Source: Mucidula mucida (lineage: Eukaryota > Basidiomycota > Agaricomycetes > Agaricales > Physalacriaceae). Taken from it: a stretch of DNA of 64,000 bases. The notes beneath the pieces were generated by a model, which was not told the DNA's origin, did not search any database, and was given only the letters and a program-made list of their open reading frames with translations. Below are positions 1 to 12,303 of this stretch, piece after piece. How positions within the stretch are numbered: the stretch's first letter is position 1; every line of letters starts with the position of its first letter. The DNA lies in NCBI GenBank assembly GCA_015501055.1, contig JADNYV010000003.1:558001-622000 (forward strand), read 5' to 3'. Both the position numbers and the translations under genes were made by a program.

Positions 1-817
1 GTTTTCTTCTTCGGCTTCGATGGATGAGTCTGTATCGAAACCGCCAGACCCAGAATCTGAATCCGAAGATGATGCAGACGACAAGGCCGAGGCAGAGACG
101 AAAGTCGGGAAATGTGCAGATCGCGTGTCGTCAGCAGCATCGATGTCGCTGAATTCTGATTCTGAGGACGAACTGATGGAGACTGCACGCTTACGCTTGT
201 TGGATGCGGCAGGGAATGGCTTTCTTGTGATTTTTGGTGGAGGCTTACGTCGCACAGGCTGGGCCTTGTATGGCCGAGCAGCGGTAAGCGATTTGGGAGG
301 CCTACCTCGTCGACGAGGAGCGGCTGGGAGGTTTCCGACGTGCACGACGGCGGACGTCGTCGGGGTCTGCTTCAGACGCATCGGAGGGAGGCGTATTTTG
401 AGGATAGCCGCGGGTTTCTTGGGAGATGGATTGGACGTGCACGTGCACTCGCCATCGCAGACAGGACATATATCGTCGTCGTCGTCCTCGGGGACGGCGT
501 TTACGGTATTGGGGTGAGGAGGCGACATTGGGAGAGTCTGAGATTGCTGTGGGGAAAGGACTATCAAGGACAAGTGAGCAGAATGTCACAGGTAAAGACG
601 GAAAAACGTAAAAAGATGCATGGAGACACAGAGATAATCGATCGTGCGGTCAGACTGCTGCCGCAAAAGGGTAAACATACAGGCTGGCTGTTTGCCGTAC
701 CACCGCCTGCTCGTCGTCTTCGCCAGCGTCGGCGAGACCTGTCCAGACAACCCTGGCTGTCGCGCGTGTGACTGCTTCGGGACCGAGCAACTTACATGGA
801 ATACTGTGTTTGGACAT
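1..817 (-). CDS. AT-hook, cysteine-motif nuclear protein, truncated at the window edge
   Basis: Positions 528 to 1 read open without a stop for 176 codons on the minus strand and run off the left edge. Near its start the protein has a CPVC..GECTC cluster (possible small zinc site). It then has an AT-hook core RRRGRPPK, a KRKR basic stretch, and long Ser/Asp/Glu-rich acidic tracts. This looks like a nuclear, chromatin-associated protein. A second coding-like stretch lies upstream at about 817-681. It starts MSKHSIPCK, is in good codon usage and ends near a GTATGT donor, so I join it as a probable first exon. The splice phase to the main exon is not resolved, and the gene could instead start at 528. 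No specific family was recognised. Confidence 0.55.
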
Positions 818-1360
818 CGTTGAGGACGATTAAACATGGAGAAGCAAAGGGATCCAGCGTAGAGAAGGGCGAGGAGGGCGCCTGCGAATGTGTCCGACTG
901 GTGATGGTAGTCGGAAAGAAACTTGTCCCACTTTTGGACGCCATCAACCAATTTTGCGCCCGATTGACAGTCCCTAAAAGGCAACTTGCCCAAATTGGAC
1001 CGCGTGTTTCGTTCCACAGCAAAACTGTGACAAGTCGCGTCTGGTGGCACGTACCGTTGTCTGGTGCTCGCTTGTGCTCTGCCCCTTCTCCAAGGTTTCT
1101 CCGTATCTTGCCATTTTAAAACACTTTGCCGCCACTCCGAGTACTACTCCCGCTCGCTTCGTAAAAATGCCATGCTCTCTGCCAACCTGCGCGGTCACCT
1201 GTCTCGTCCAATCTCCTTTTGCCCCGCTAGGTCTAGCCTATCCTGTAACCGCAACTCGGACTAAGCTTCCGTATCCCACGTTACGAGGCGCTAAGCTCTT
1301 TGCTATAAAATCCTGCATGTCACGCATCTTTCTCTCCAGCGCGTTGCCTCTCTATCCCTC
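818..1360. other. Intergenic, divergent promoter region
   Basis: No convincing coding exon. It separates the minus-strand AT-hook gene from a small plus-strand gene. The only element I can point to is a TATA box at 1304. Confidence 0.5.
1304..1310 (+). promoter_or_regulatory. TATA box (TATAAAA)
   Basis: A perfect TATAAAA lies about 50 nt before the ATG at 1361 and is followed by a CT-rich leader, the usual arrangement of a fungal core promoter. It is the main support for a real gene starting at 1361. Confidence 0.5.
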
Positions 1361-1648
1361 ATGTCGACCAACCACGTTCTCCAGTCATTTGACCCATTGG
1401 CTACTCATCCCTTCACGCGGTACTGCACTCCGCCCAACACACCTACTCGCCAACAATCGATGTCGCCTGCCACGACCTCCCCCGCAGCTCATCATCATGT
1501 GTCATCGCACACCAAACCAGCTGCATCGTCTCCTCTCCCGCCTCGCTCAATATTCGTTCCATATATGAGGCAGTCGCCAGAGCCTCCAGAGCTCGAGCAG
1601 ATTCTCAAGAAGAAGGACACCAGCCTTCCCTCGTCTCTCAAGAACTAA
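1361..1648 (+). CDS. Small Pro/Ser/Thr/His-rich protein, unknown
   Basis: A single open frame of 95 codons begins at an ATG about 50 nt downstream of a TATAAAA box and a pyrimidine-rich leader. The protein is rich in Pro, Ser, Thr and His and ends with a charged segment (LEQILKKKD). No domain, signal peptide or membrane segment is visible. The composition and promoter suggest a real small gene of the kind common in mushrooms, but the length is also compatible with chance. I assign no function. Confidence 0.42.
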   Translation: MSTNHVLQSFDPLATHPFTRYCTPPNTPTRQQSMSPATTSPAAHHHVSSHTKPAASSPLPPRSIFVPYMRQSPEPPELEQILKKKDTSLPSSLKN

Positions 1649-2019
1649 CGATACCCTAGCTCGAGGTATGTTTTCGACCATCGGCGGAGCTTATGCTGAA
1701 TATATTGCAGCCTGCGGTCTCTGAACGCGGCTCCCGCTTCTCACATCATAACAGAGGCGTAAAGTACATAGTCTGTTCTCATCACCCATTTGTTTTCCCT
1801 CAGGGCAATCGCTTGACGTTCAGTTCCGACATGTCTCCTCTGGAAGGATAGGTGAAAGTGAAGTGCAGTGCGAAGAACGTTCAATGGTTTCTTGGGATAA
1901 TCATACACGCCTCAGGACGCCCGTATTCCGTTATTCCCCACTTCTCCCCATACACCTAGGTCTCGTGCCATTTTTTTGTGTTCCATGGCGAGATTCGAGC
2001 GATAAAGGTACAAGCCGTT
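1649..2019. other. Intergenic, nothing recognised
   Basis: Convergent spacer between the small plus-strand gene and the minus-strand membrane protein gene. No exon, repeat or RNA gene was recognised. Confidence 0.5.
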
Positions 2020-2325
2020 CTACACTTCCCCGTTTCCTACGCCTTGTTCGCCGGTACCTCCCCCGAACTGGATTCGCTTTTTCAGGAGATCCTTCTCTTC
2101 AGATGACTGCCGTGGAAGAATTCCCCACTCGTCGTCATCTTCGTCTTCTGACTCTTCTTCATCTGAGCCGATATCGCCATCCTTGTCCAGGGCTCTGGAT
2201 AGTTTGTTCATGCCTTGCTGCACCCTGAAGTAGAAAATGCAGAGAACGGATAGGCAGACCACGAGGAATATTTTTAATAAGAACTGCGAGTCTTCTTGTT
2301 CTGCGATTTCTGGGGATGTTGACAT
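2020..2325 (-). CDS. Small single-pass membrane protein with acidic tail, unknown
   Basis: 101 residues from the ATG at 2325. The same frame is open further upstream, but there it lacks ATG codons and looks non-coding, so I chose the MSTSPEI start. Residues about 17-36 form one hydrophobic membrane segment (FLLKIFLVVCLSVLCIFYF). It is followed by an amphipathic stretch, a strongly acidic tract (EEESEDEDDDEW) and a basic/Gly-rich end. The protein therefore resembles a short tail-exposed type of membrane protein. No family was recognised. It is divergent from HSK3, with about 250 bp between the starts. Confidence 0.55.
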   Translation of the reverse strand: MSTSPEIAEQEDSQFLLKIFLVVCLSVLCIFYFRVQQGMNKLSRALDKDGDIGSDEEESEDEDDDEWGILPRQSSEEKDLLKKRIQFGGGTGEQGVGNGEV

Positions 2326-2572
2326 GATGGTGGTTCCCTGCAGAAAGGCTATAAGAGCCCCTCTGCAATGGTCAATTTGAGACAGGTGAGTCTCATTGGG
2401 ATTGATCACGTTTAAACGCCGTTTCTCCTGAGATTTTGTTCTGGGAAACGGCGTAGCGATAGGACGTGAGAGACGCGAACATAAATAAGCAACATGTTGA
2501 ACGCGAGTCAAGTGTCCCGTCAGGGTTTAGTTAGCCGCTCGGCCCGATGTTCCTTTACCACTTACCATCAAC

Positions 2573-2867
2573 ATGAACGCTCCGCCCACTTCTGCAACGG
2601 CGGCAAAAGACCGCCTGTACGGCCAGCTTTCTGCCAGCCTAGGCCGACTCAACCGTTCTATCACACGCACGGCCGATCTCTTGGAGGATCTGCAGAACGA
2701 CCTGCACGCCATGAGCATGTTCGCCGGATTAGATGCAGCCAAGTCAGTCTTGACGCGTTATATGTTTCCAAGAAACTCAGAAACGTTGCAGGTTCATGGC
2801 CATCGCGTCCGTACTGAATCCGGACGAAGATCCAGAAGGAGAAGAGACGGCAGATGCTTCCAAGTAA
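2573..2867 (+). CDS. HSK3: DASH/Dam1 complex subunit Hsk3-like
   Basis: Two exons (2573-2742 and 2792-2867) joined over a 49-nt GTCAGT..CAG intron give an 81-residue protein. This is close to the 60-90 residues usual for Hsk3, a small coiled-coil subunit of the DASH complex that couples kinetochores to spindle microtubules. Visible features are a short Ala/Thr start, a heptad-like helix (YGQLSASLGRL..SITRTADLLEDLQNDLHAM), a second helix ending FMAIASVLNP and an acidic tail. Only fungi have this complex, which fits the host. The main uncertainty is that another short DASH subunit could look similar. Confidence 0.72.
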
Positions 2868-4442
2868 AGGCGCGTCTTTTGTTACATTTCCCCGTTCACG
2901 CGGTTTTAATGCGTCCAGCAGCTGTTCATCTTCCTGACGAACCTGATCTGAAGCTACGGGCTTATCGCTTTGTCTTTCATATTTACGAGATCCAGGCGTG
3001 TGTCAAACCAAGACCATCACATGTACAGTAAGCCCGACAGTAACTCAGAGACGATACGAATCAAATCAACTTATAATCCATCAATAATCCGGTTTCGACG
3101 ACTGCCCCGAAATGATCACCGTTGAGGCCGCGAGATCCATTATCGATACTGCGCGCGGCAATAATTCGGACTACTTACAAATTTCCAGCAACTGGACGAG
3201 CGATCATTGACAGCAGTCCATTGCAAAAGCATCTATCATGATCACACACCGCTGAACACGCTGAACAAGTAATACAGACGTCAGGATTGGAAGCCAACGC
3301 CACAGTCACGACGAGGAATAGGCAAGTATGTATTCAATATTTGACCCGAACAGAAGAGCCATCAACTGCGCTGGCCTTCATGTTGTCCTTCAGGCCTTGA
3401 CAGGATTGTATCTGCACGGCGTCATACTCAGCCGACCCATTTAGATGAAGGATCGTACTGTGCCAATAAATCTCATCCAATCAACACCTGATGGAATACA
3501 GACCCGGTAATGAATAACACCAACACGTACTACCAAGCGTCTAGCGTCACAAGATACCTTCATGCATGCTCAAGGTCCCTGCAGTGCGGCCAGTGCTATA
3601 CCCGCGCAGTGGTGTCAGTAACGCGAAAGTATTCATATCAAGATTAAGAACCGCCTATGACTCCTGACATAACTCATTTCATTCAAGGATACACTCCCTA
3701 GCCAATGGGAAGATAATGGCCCACCTGGTACACGAGAAGACGTCGAGCTCTGCGCGCGTTCTCCGTCAATGAAATTGGGGCAACGATTGAAGGTGAGAGC
3801 GCCACTAGGCTCTATTTAGTGCACTATTTCCAGCAGCTTACAATTACAAGAGGGACTGGCCATTCTGTATTGGCCAACTCACTTGGGCGTCCAACCACCA
3901 CCAAAGATGCAAGAGTCAGGGCACATGCCATAACGCGATACCCCCAGGCGGATGATCAAGTAGTCAAGAGGCCAATGAAGCTTTTAAAAAAAGCCGCCTA
4001 ACCCCAATCGGCCAGAATACGATAATTCTTGCTAAACATGCTCAAACTGATCCAGGAGGAAGTGATAATCATGGAAGTTCATGCCAAAACCTCAGTAAAC
4101 GTACAGTGGTAACGTAGGTTACAGATGGTGGCAGTATGAGAAGTGAGAGCAGTGTGACAATTCCGCCACACTTCTTAGCTCCATGCGAGAATGCGATTCA
4201 ATTCACAGATCGATCATTGACCATTATAAGATAGGCATATAGATGATAGTATATCCTTTCTAGACTGCTTATCCACTGCCTTTTAATAACACATTCAAAC
4301 CAAATGGAAAAACTAATGTTGTGGAGACGAAACTCTGTCACAGCAAGAATGTCACTCATAGGCACTACAATAGAGACGCTACAAGTCTTCAATGCCTCTT
4401 TCGTATGAAGACAGATCGATTAGAAGGATGTAACTTAAGAAA
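2868..4442. other. Non-coding stretch of about 1.6 kb
   Basis: No ORF with coding character on either strand; the largest frames are about 60-80 codons with no domain. The region is somewhat AT-rich. I see no terminal inverted repeat, long terminal repeat or tRNA. It may be the 3' region of HSK3 plus decayed sequence. Confidence 0.45.
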
Positions 4443-6885
4443 CTATCGTCCAGCAACAATACCATCCGGAACCGTCCCATTCGTCTGCGCACCACCTCCA
4501 GAAATACCAGAAATTGTCTTCTGGAGCTCATTCCATTCGGACTCTTTCGGCAAAGCAAGGTCTCCGATATCATAAACATATAATTTCCCATCGCTCCCTC
4601 CGAGAGCCACACGCCTCCCATCCTTATGATCCCACTGGAGTTTGTTTATGGCCCGGCCTGAACCAGCCGTGGTAGAATCGAGCGGAACCTGCACTCATGT
4701 CAAAGAGAATTTTGGAATGCGCTAGAACATCACGAACCTCCGTGTTCACATTGAGATTCCACAAATCGAACTTCCCTGCCCCATCAACGGTCCCAAACAG
4801 TGCGGGGTGTTGGGGGTGCCACTTCACGTCATATACATAGTCATCTGCCTCGTCGAAGGAGTAGAGCGGGGAAACCACATTCGGCCCTGTTGACGGCTTC
4901 GCGAGACTCTTCGAGCGCCATAGCTTCACAGTCCAATCGACACTGCTTGTCAAAAAAAGATCTGAGAAGTCCACCGACCCGACGAGAGGATGGAAGTGTA
5001 GACCCATGACAGGACCTGCATGTCCCTTGTACACATCGTACTGATTCAAGCCTGCTTTGGCACCAGCACGATCGTAACGGTTTGCTTGGTAGACATTTCC
5101 CTCCTCAGTGCCTACCCAGAACGCAGTTGTCTCGTTATCGGGGAAGTCCAATGTTGTAACAGCAACCTCGCCCGTTTTGTTATGCCCTGCGTGGATGAGC
5201 TCCAATGTTTCCTGATTGTAGGACAGAGGTCAGCGCTGTTGGAGTGATTGTGCGGTCTTCCATACCTGAGGTTGGGCTAACATGTCGACTAGCCAGCTAC
5301 AGACGGTGCCGTCCGTACTACACGTGATTAGATTGTGCGCATTTTGCGTACCAACCATTTGCATCGAATAGACGGGGTGAGTGTGCCCGGCTGCCGAAAG
5401 AGGTGTCTTCAAAACGGGTAGGTGCTTTGATCGGTTATCCCAGAGAAGTATTTGGCCAGAATAAGTGCCGCCGAAAACCAAATTGGAATGGAAAGGGGAG
5501 AAGGTACGGAGAGTACGTCGGACTATATAACTCGTGTTCAGAATGGAGAACAAACTGGCGCTCTGAGAAAGGCTTACGGACTTGAGAGTGGAATACAAAT
5601 TCAGGACGTTCGAGGAGATGAAGATTCCAAACTGCGACGATACCGTCAGGCTCGTTCAAGGCTGCCGGGTTCTTGTTATAAGAGGCGACGCTCAATTCTG
5701 GATACTGTCCCGTTTTAGAGCGCAGTGAGAATGTTGTGAACCAGGCTCACTTGGAGGGACCAGTCTACGTCTGTGATTGATCGATTTTTTCCATATCGTT
5801 CGTCCCAGAATTCGCAGACGCGTTTAACGCGACCTTCTGATTCATCCCTGCAAAGTCGATTATCTTGAAATTCGCCGCATGTATGAAGAAACCCACCCGC
5901 CGGCTTCTGTGCCCACTCGATAGTCGCGAATATAGTCGTAGCGATCATTCAATGCTCGATGGAATATCTTGGTGGTACGATCGACGAATTCCAAAAGTTC
6001 CGGAGCGGCCAGGATACCAGCTAGTTCTTCTGGCGGTATCTCTGATATACCATGAGGGCGTTATATATGAAAAGCATGATTTGGGACGTACCTCGTATCT
6101 CTTGTTCAATTTCCTCGTCAAGTTTCACACTTTCGGCTTCAAGTTCACGTTCCAACGCCTCATTTTCGGCGTCTCGTTCTTTCAAGAGCCGCTGCCGTAA
6201 GTCGTCATCCAACCCAGGAGAAGTCTCGTTTTCTACTTCCATCGTCTGGACAGACTTGCTGTAAATGACGCGTTCCTATGTCGGCTCAGCAATGCCATAT
6301 TGATACGTGAACGACGCGCAGCAGACCTTTCTAGGCATCTCAAAGAGTTCTTGTTCGACTTCAATCAAGTCCGGTATGACTCGCGGTGTCATTTCTCTTG
6401 ATTTCTGTTCAGCGTGCGATTTCATAAACGGAGGGATGGCGCACCGATCCATGACATTGTCTGTGCCAGAATTCGCCAACGTTGTCGCCGCACTTGCAGA
6501 GAAATCACTTTGCCTGCTTAACCTTCCCGACTGCGACACTGAGAGACCAAGATGGCCCATGGACGGTGTCCCAGGTATCGACGACGAGGGTGTAACATCT
6601 CCGCTGTTTCTCCCGCTACCCCCAGCTCCTGCGCCTTTGGCCTCACGGAAGATGGAGTTGATGAAATCGCCAACATCTCCCGTCGGAGCGCTCCTCCTCG
6701 GCGTTGACGGACCCCCGGAGCCACTACCAGGTGTTGTCTAGCAGACTTAAGTCGCGGAATTTGGTACATAATGTAGCACTCACTGCATCCGCATTCTTTA
6801 GCTTTGAGCGCCTATTTCTGGCCTCCCTCAGCTCTTCGAGTTTGGCCCGTTTGGCCTCAATTTCTTTGCGGCGGTCGCTCGACAT
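4443..6885 (-). CDS. Cytoplasmic dynein intermediate chain (WD40)
   Basis: The intermediate chain binds the dynein heavy chain and dynactin in the minus-end-directed microtubule motor. The N-terminus ([19 protein letters not shown]) is the charged helix typical of the family. It is followed by a Ser/Pro/Gly linker, then [11 protein letters not shown] and the conserved block with [18 protein letters not shown] and SITDVDW sequences. Seven-bladed WD40 repeats follow (for example [43 protein letters not shown] and [14 protein letters not shown]). About eight short introns are needed. One exon just after TATATAG at about 5503 requires one extra C/G to keep SDVLSV..FSPFHSN in frame; see the frame-break finding. 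Housekeeping, not part of the cluster. Confidence 0.88.
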
Positions 6886-7174
6886 GGAGGTCACGATGAA
6901 GATGCTGGGCGCGGTCGAGGTCGTGGGAAAGCTGTCATATGATGCACGCGTTAAAGTCTGTTCAAGTTCAATTCGCTCTTAGATGTTGGTTTTACAGATG
7001 AAGTTCTTGTTTTCCCTCACAACGAGGGCGCCGATCTATGCTTCCCGTCGACTTTAAGCTCCCGCTGACCGCAGCTTTGGATCTTCATGCATATCCTGCT
7101 TTGGCGATTGGCTGGCTGTATAAGAATATGACTTCTTCTTAGCTATAGCTCTCTCCAGGACACCCGTGTACGTC

Positions 7175-10076
7175 ATGCCTGAAGAAGTGACAGAAGAAAA
7201 ATGGGAAGTCGGTATGTAACATATCCCAGTCAAGTTGCAACCATTCGTAGTTTATTTACGGCGTTGGCAGAAGTCATCTTAGCTGTGCGTGGTCGAAAGA
7301 ACCATGCGACGCCCGTCGGTTTTCTTTCCCTCCTAACTTCAAACGCACTGACATACGCTCTAGAAATATCTCGTGAAATGGTGGGGATGGCCTCACTCTT
7401 ATAATAGGTAGGACACCTCAGCGCTGCTGAAACCTCGAATAACGTTTTCCGATGCTCAGTTGGGAGCCGCCGGAACATTTCACGAACATGGAACGCCTTC
7501 TCGGTGACGTGTGGGATCAAGTAGAAAAGCAACGCGAGCTTCATGAAAACGATTTCGCGTACTCATCCCGAAGCGTCAAACTCAATTCGAGATGGGTCGG
7601 TGAGTCACACTCACCACAGAGGTTGTTCTGATCTTACAAGAGTGCTTTCAGACCAACAGATTGTCCTTTTCCATGAATTCTTCAAAAACCGAAAACGTCA
7701 AGTAGACCGTTCGCCACTTAGACGATTTAAAGACCCACTGATCATTACCTAGTCCAGCCAAGACCTAACCATCAAGGTCCTACCTCTTTGCGCTCTAAGT
7801 GGGCATGGGCGTATGCCTTCTGGTCCAAGTGATTTGCCGGTCCAGAAGATGAAGTTTACAACGAGTAGGACTCCCAGAGTCAAACGGTCTCCGAACGTTT
7901 CGTCCTCTCCTATGAAAGAGAGTTCTGAAGAAGACGAGGATTTCTTCTCAACTGAAGAAGAGGAGTTTGAGGATCCGTTTACACCTACCCCGTTAGGAGA
8001 CGCGCCCCCCGATTCATTGCCTCCAACAAATGTCATGCCAGATACGCCTTTACATCGACACCATAGACCGGAAACAGATACTCATGTCGGAAATTGGAAG
8101 TCGAGACCAATGGTAAAGCCCTCTGCGAAGCCGCACCCACATCGCCCTTTCTTTGGTATCGCAATCAAAGAGAGACGTGCAGGGTTCGCATACGCCACTC
8201 CACCGCCGGACACCTTTATGTCGGAAGACATACAAAACAACGACGGACCGTGCACTCCAGGGACTCGTCGATACCTCTTTGGTAGCCTCGCATCGAGTAG
8301 CAATGATAGCAATCAAGAGAAGAACGAGGTACCTCAGAGGGCTCCGTCCCCTTCCAATACAGAAATGCATCCTGAGGAAATGCCATCCGACGATCTGGAC
8401 CAGGATTTTTCCTGGGCAATCCATGGCATTGACAGTGACGAAGACGAAGACGATGTAGGTGGACACACATCTGATCCCGTCTGCGACGTACTATGGGAGG
8501 GAAATCTTCGTCTACCCTCGGAAACTATAACTGGCAGGCCCATTATTGTGACGGGTACACGATCCATGTCTAGTCGCATCGATTGGGATTCATATCTTGC
8601 AGTGGAGCGTTTCTACCCGCTGGCCCTCACGGCACGTCTTATTCGCCATGAGCGTCTTGATGTCAAAGCCCTTGTCTCACTGAAAGTCCCGATAAAAAAT
8701 CGGGAACTCTTCACGTTGTAGAGCAGTATATGATACGCCATAAAATGGTATTTCTTTTTTTTCTTCATTGTAGTCGTCAAGTACTCACCCATGCTTAGGT
8801 TGCCACCAAAACAATTTCCGACGACCAAGGTCGCGTACGATCCATGTGGGTCTTTTATGCTCCGTGCATGAAGGACCGTCTTGGGCTCGGAGGATACAAT
8901 GAGGTGAATGCGACTCTTGGCGGCGCCATGCTCGACTTTGGTAAACCAGTCGAGTCTCCTGGGGCCCGACAACCTATCCATCACGTCTCAAGCGCTTCCT
9001 GCGCGTCCAAGGCCGACGTACGCTTATTGAACAACATCGGAGTCCTTGGATTTCCGGATTGGCTCCATCGTGGCCTCAGTGCGATCGAGCGTCCCGTCTT
9101 CTTCACGATGGATGCTGGAAGGGCTCTCAGTCGTCGCATGGAACGCGAATTCGGGACACTTTCGAAGATCCTTGGCATGTATTCCAAAATCCAGCTAGCT
9201 ACCTCTCCCTCACCTGTGAAACAAGCGACCATAGTCTTCGTTCACTTTAGTGCTTTAGGGAAACCGAGTGGGCTTCCGTTGATGCAGTTGAGAAAACGGA
9301 CTACGCACCTCTTCATTGGCTTTGGTAACCCTATCTCGTGCGCATTGCGAAATCCCAAGTTTGCTGTGATATTCAGGAGCGGTAACCATTTACAATGGAG
9401 GGGTAATTTGGATCCTGCATACTTACATTGAATCTGTAGGTGGGTTGATAACGTTTACGCCCTCCGCGCTTTGTCAAGATCCTGTCCGTGTCTTCGACAT
9501 ACTATTGAGAATACAGGGGAGACAGCCAGGATGGAGAGTCTACGTTCCGACGTACATCTTGGGTTCTGCTCTCATCAAGTACTATCAATCTTCGCAAAAT
9601 GTGCTCGAAGCGTTCAAAAGGTACTTTGCCCGTACTCTTCCTGTTTCATCGACTCTAATCAGCTGGTCAGTGGGAATTCCGCTTTTGAGTTTGTTCTGAC
9701 AAGTATCGTCAACCGAAGTCTTGAGTTGACCTCTGGTCTCCTTCGTCGCCATTCACCCACATATACCTATGACAAAGACGCGATTCTTAAAATATGCGTG
9801 AATGATTATAATGTCTTCCGGCAGCGAGTTGTACCTGAAATAGTGAATATTACTATTGCTAAGGATGTGCTTATACGACAAAGAGCCCTCGACATTACCG
9901 CCACATATCGACGCTACGTTGTGCTAGATTGTGCGCAGACATTCAGAGGTCCGGCCAGACACAAGGAAGAGTTAAGAAATGAGGTGAGATCGACTTGGAT
10001 CAAGATCCTGATAGAGACTAATACTCCTCACTAGCTGGAGTGGTTGACGTGTCGCGAGTTTGTTCAAAGTCTGTAG
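7175..10076 (+). CDS. Chromodomain protein, possibly Chp1-like
   Basis: Exons at 7175-7211 and 7271-7314 plus the next two encode a chromodomain: EKWEVEVILAVR, KYLVKWWGWPHSY, SWEPPEHF. Its three aromatic cage positions are visible, so methyl-lysine histone binding is expected. Splicing out 7702-7752 joins this in frame to a long Ser/acidic linker (about 7753-8450). A folded region follows (VCDVLWEGNLRLP..RPIIVTGTR) and then further exons up to LEWLTCREFVQSL and a stop at 10076. The C-terminal part (VGGLITFTPSALCQDP and onward) is well formed but unfamiliar. The order chromodomain, linker, possible SPOC-like and PIN-like folds recalls Chp1 of the RITS silencing complex; that is inference. The junction near 8702-8799 does not close in phase without one extra base. 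The N-terminal part might be a separate HP1-like gene. Confidence 0.68.
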
Positions 10077-10242
10077 TACTAGTTGAAAATACTTCATAAA
10101 TGTACGTCTTCGTCTCTGCGAGCACAGAAGGAGGAACTTGCTCCGATCCTTACAGCGTCATAGTTTGTGTTGACAAGTTTCGTCTTATAGAAACAAATTC
10201 ACATAGTATACAGTACAGTTCTTCGAGATCCACTGTTCTCTC

Positions 10243-11600
10243 TACTTTGGCAACTCTGGGCTGTCAATGAGCATCGCCGTCATCCTCGCATTTCTATCCC
10301 CGGGAATTTCAGTTTCCTCCGCAACCTTGCGTATGGAAGCAACTTCGTCCTTGCTGAGTGTGATAGCGGCGGCGCCAAGATTCTCTTCCAGATACTACGC
10401 GCAGGAATGAGCGATCTCGACATTGGATGTGACAAAGGGTCTCAACCTTAACCTTTCTCGTCCCCGGAATGACAATAAATTCGGGCCCTTGTGCCAGAAT
10501 CCAGGCGAGCGTTACCTGTGCCGCCGTCGCGCTGTGGTTGTCAGCGATCTTCTTCAGGTGGGAAACAACGTCGAGGATTTTAGGAAAGTTCGCGGCAGAG
10601 AACCTGTTTGGCCATCAGAACGAGAACAAGCTAAAAAGGACGAGTGATACTTCGGGATGGTGTGCCTAAAGTCCTTCTCAGCGAAGTCGGCGGGCGATTT
10701 CTGCAGGATAAACGTAGATAAGGAATCCACGGCGCACAGAGCAGTGGACGTACGTATTGTCCCGTGAGTAAACCTCGTCCAAGCGGAGAGTACGCGACGA
10801 CCGTGACGCCAAGCTCCCTGGCGGTCTCGAGCAAAGCAATTTTGGGATCCTCAATGTCAAGGACAAAGGGAGAGTATTCCATCTGGAGAGCAGCGATTGG
10901 ATGAACTGCGTGGGCACGGCGAAGAGCCTTAGCAGAACACTCCGAAAGGCCCAAATACTTGACTTTCCCTTCCCTATTGATACACATACATTCGTGAGAG
11001 ATTATAGGATTCTTCAAAGCTGTACGCACTTGACAAGTTCGGCCATTGCACCGACGGTTATCTACCCATCGGTTCAGCGGGAATGACTGAGATATTAGGA
11101 AAGTACAAGCAACCTCTATGGGCGTATTGGGATCTACTCTAGGTGTAACATGTCATTGGACAAAAAACGTAAGAACGACGAGTGCTTCCCACCTGTGTTG
11201 ATACAACAAATCAATGTAGTCGGTACCAAATCTTTCGAGAGATTTGGCGACTTGCTCCCTGACGAAAGCGGGGTCTCCACGCACTCCTTGGGCGCTGATT
11301 CCGAACTTGGTGCCCAGGAAGATGTCGCTTCGCTTCCCACTGTGCTTGAACCACTTGCCGATGAGTTCCTCTGAGTCTCCATAGATGTGCGCGGTATCCC
11401 AGAACCTACAACCCTTCGCATGGGCCGCGTCCAAAACCTGACAAGATCTATTTCGGGCAAAGTGCTTCAAAACAACAACACACCTTGAATCGTTCTTCGT
11501 CGGAGTCGGCAGCCCCGTAGAAGCCGCCTGATATACCCATCGCTCCGTATCCAATCTCAGAGACGAGAGCTTGACCGATTTTCCTGGTAGGGATAGACAT
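10243..11600 (-). CDS. Aldo-keto reductase (cluster)
   Basis: NADPH-dependent oxidoreductase of the AKR superfamily, aryl-alcohol-dehydrogenase/AKR13-like. The start MSIPTRKIG gives the usual beta-strand opening. Next come the catalytic Asp and Tyr in [11 protein letters not shown], Lys in FLGTKFG and His in DLLYQHRVD, so the tetrad is complete. Further blocks are [47 protein letters not shown] and the cofactor-binding VIPGTRK. All exons splice in frame (about eight exons), with about 340 residues expected. It lies at the left edge of the cluster, divergent from the GMC oxidoreductase. A role in reducing an aldehyde or ketone around benzoate supply or late tailoring is possible, but nothing in the sequence proves it. 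Confidence 0.85.
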
Positions 11601-12303
11601 TGTGGATTATGGTGGAGGGTGAGTAAGGAGGTTGGTGCTATGGCTACTCGTCGCTCGAGCTCAATTCATCGATAGCGTCGCGTGACACTGACATGCACGT
11701 CCAAACTCGTCAATTACGGAGATATTCTTGGAGTACGTTATGAAATGGTCTGCGACTGGGAGAATGACCGTCGGGATTAGGAACCCAGACCTCCAAATTG
11801 ACGTCGGAGCAGATCTAGGGGAGGCCCAGAGTTTCAGAGTATTTCCCCTTGGACAAAACAAAACTCACAGATGCGTGCAAAGAAGGCAAAGGGGGGGGGG
11901 TCGCAGTTCCGAGGCCGCAGTCCCCCAAAACCCGAGTAGTTTAGGCGAAGGAAAGTTCCTTGGGCACCGTGCACATCACAGATCGACGTGATCTGACAAC
12001 GATTAATTGTAGCTCCATGGAGGCAATCGCAGGCTATCGTTCTCCGATTTGGATCTCGGCGCCGGCCGTCAGTCCGCCGCCAGTAAATCTGGGAACTGGT
12101 GTCACACCGTCCGGCAGCCGTGTGGGCGCTCGCGGTCACCTTGACTTGTCGTTTGAGCCTGAAACCTAGGTCCAGCGCTTTGGCTCTAGATCTTGGTTTG
12201 TCGGGTGTAATAGGCTTGACAGTATCCTCCGAATGGCGCTTGAAACATTTAAATCCGTCGCTCACTTTGCATCTGCAACCACCTTCGCCTCGTCCTCGAA
12301 GAT
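11601..12303. promoter_or_regulatory. Divergent promoter, aldo-keto reductase / GMC oxidoreductase
   Basis: About 700 bp without a credible exon; the open frames in it lack coding character. It contains a run of ten G at 11891-11900 and a GGTCACCTTGAC at 12134-12145. The latter resembles, imperfectly, the GGTCACGTCAC element found in other cluster promoters. Confidence 0.45.

Noticed and set aside
7702..7752. Stop codon at 7750 ending a short chromodomain protein
   Set aside because: The stop lies within a 51-nt intron whose removal joins the downstream linker in frame; a separate short gene remains possible but is less likely.
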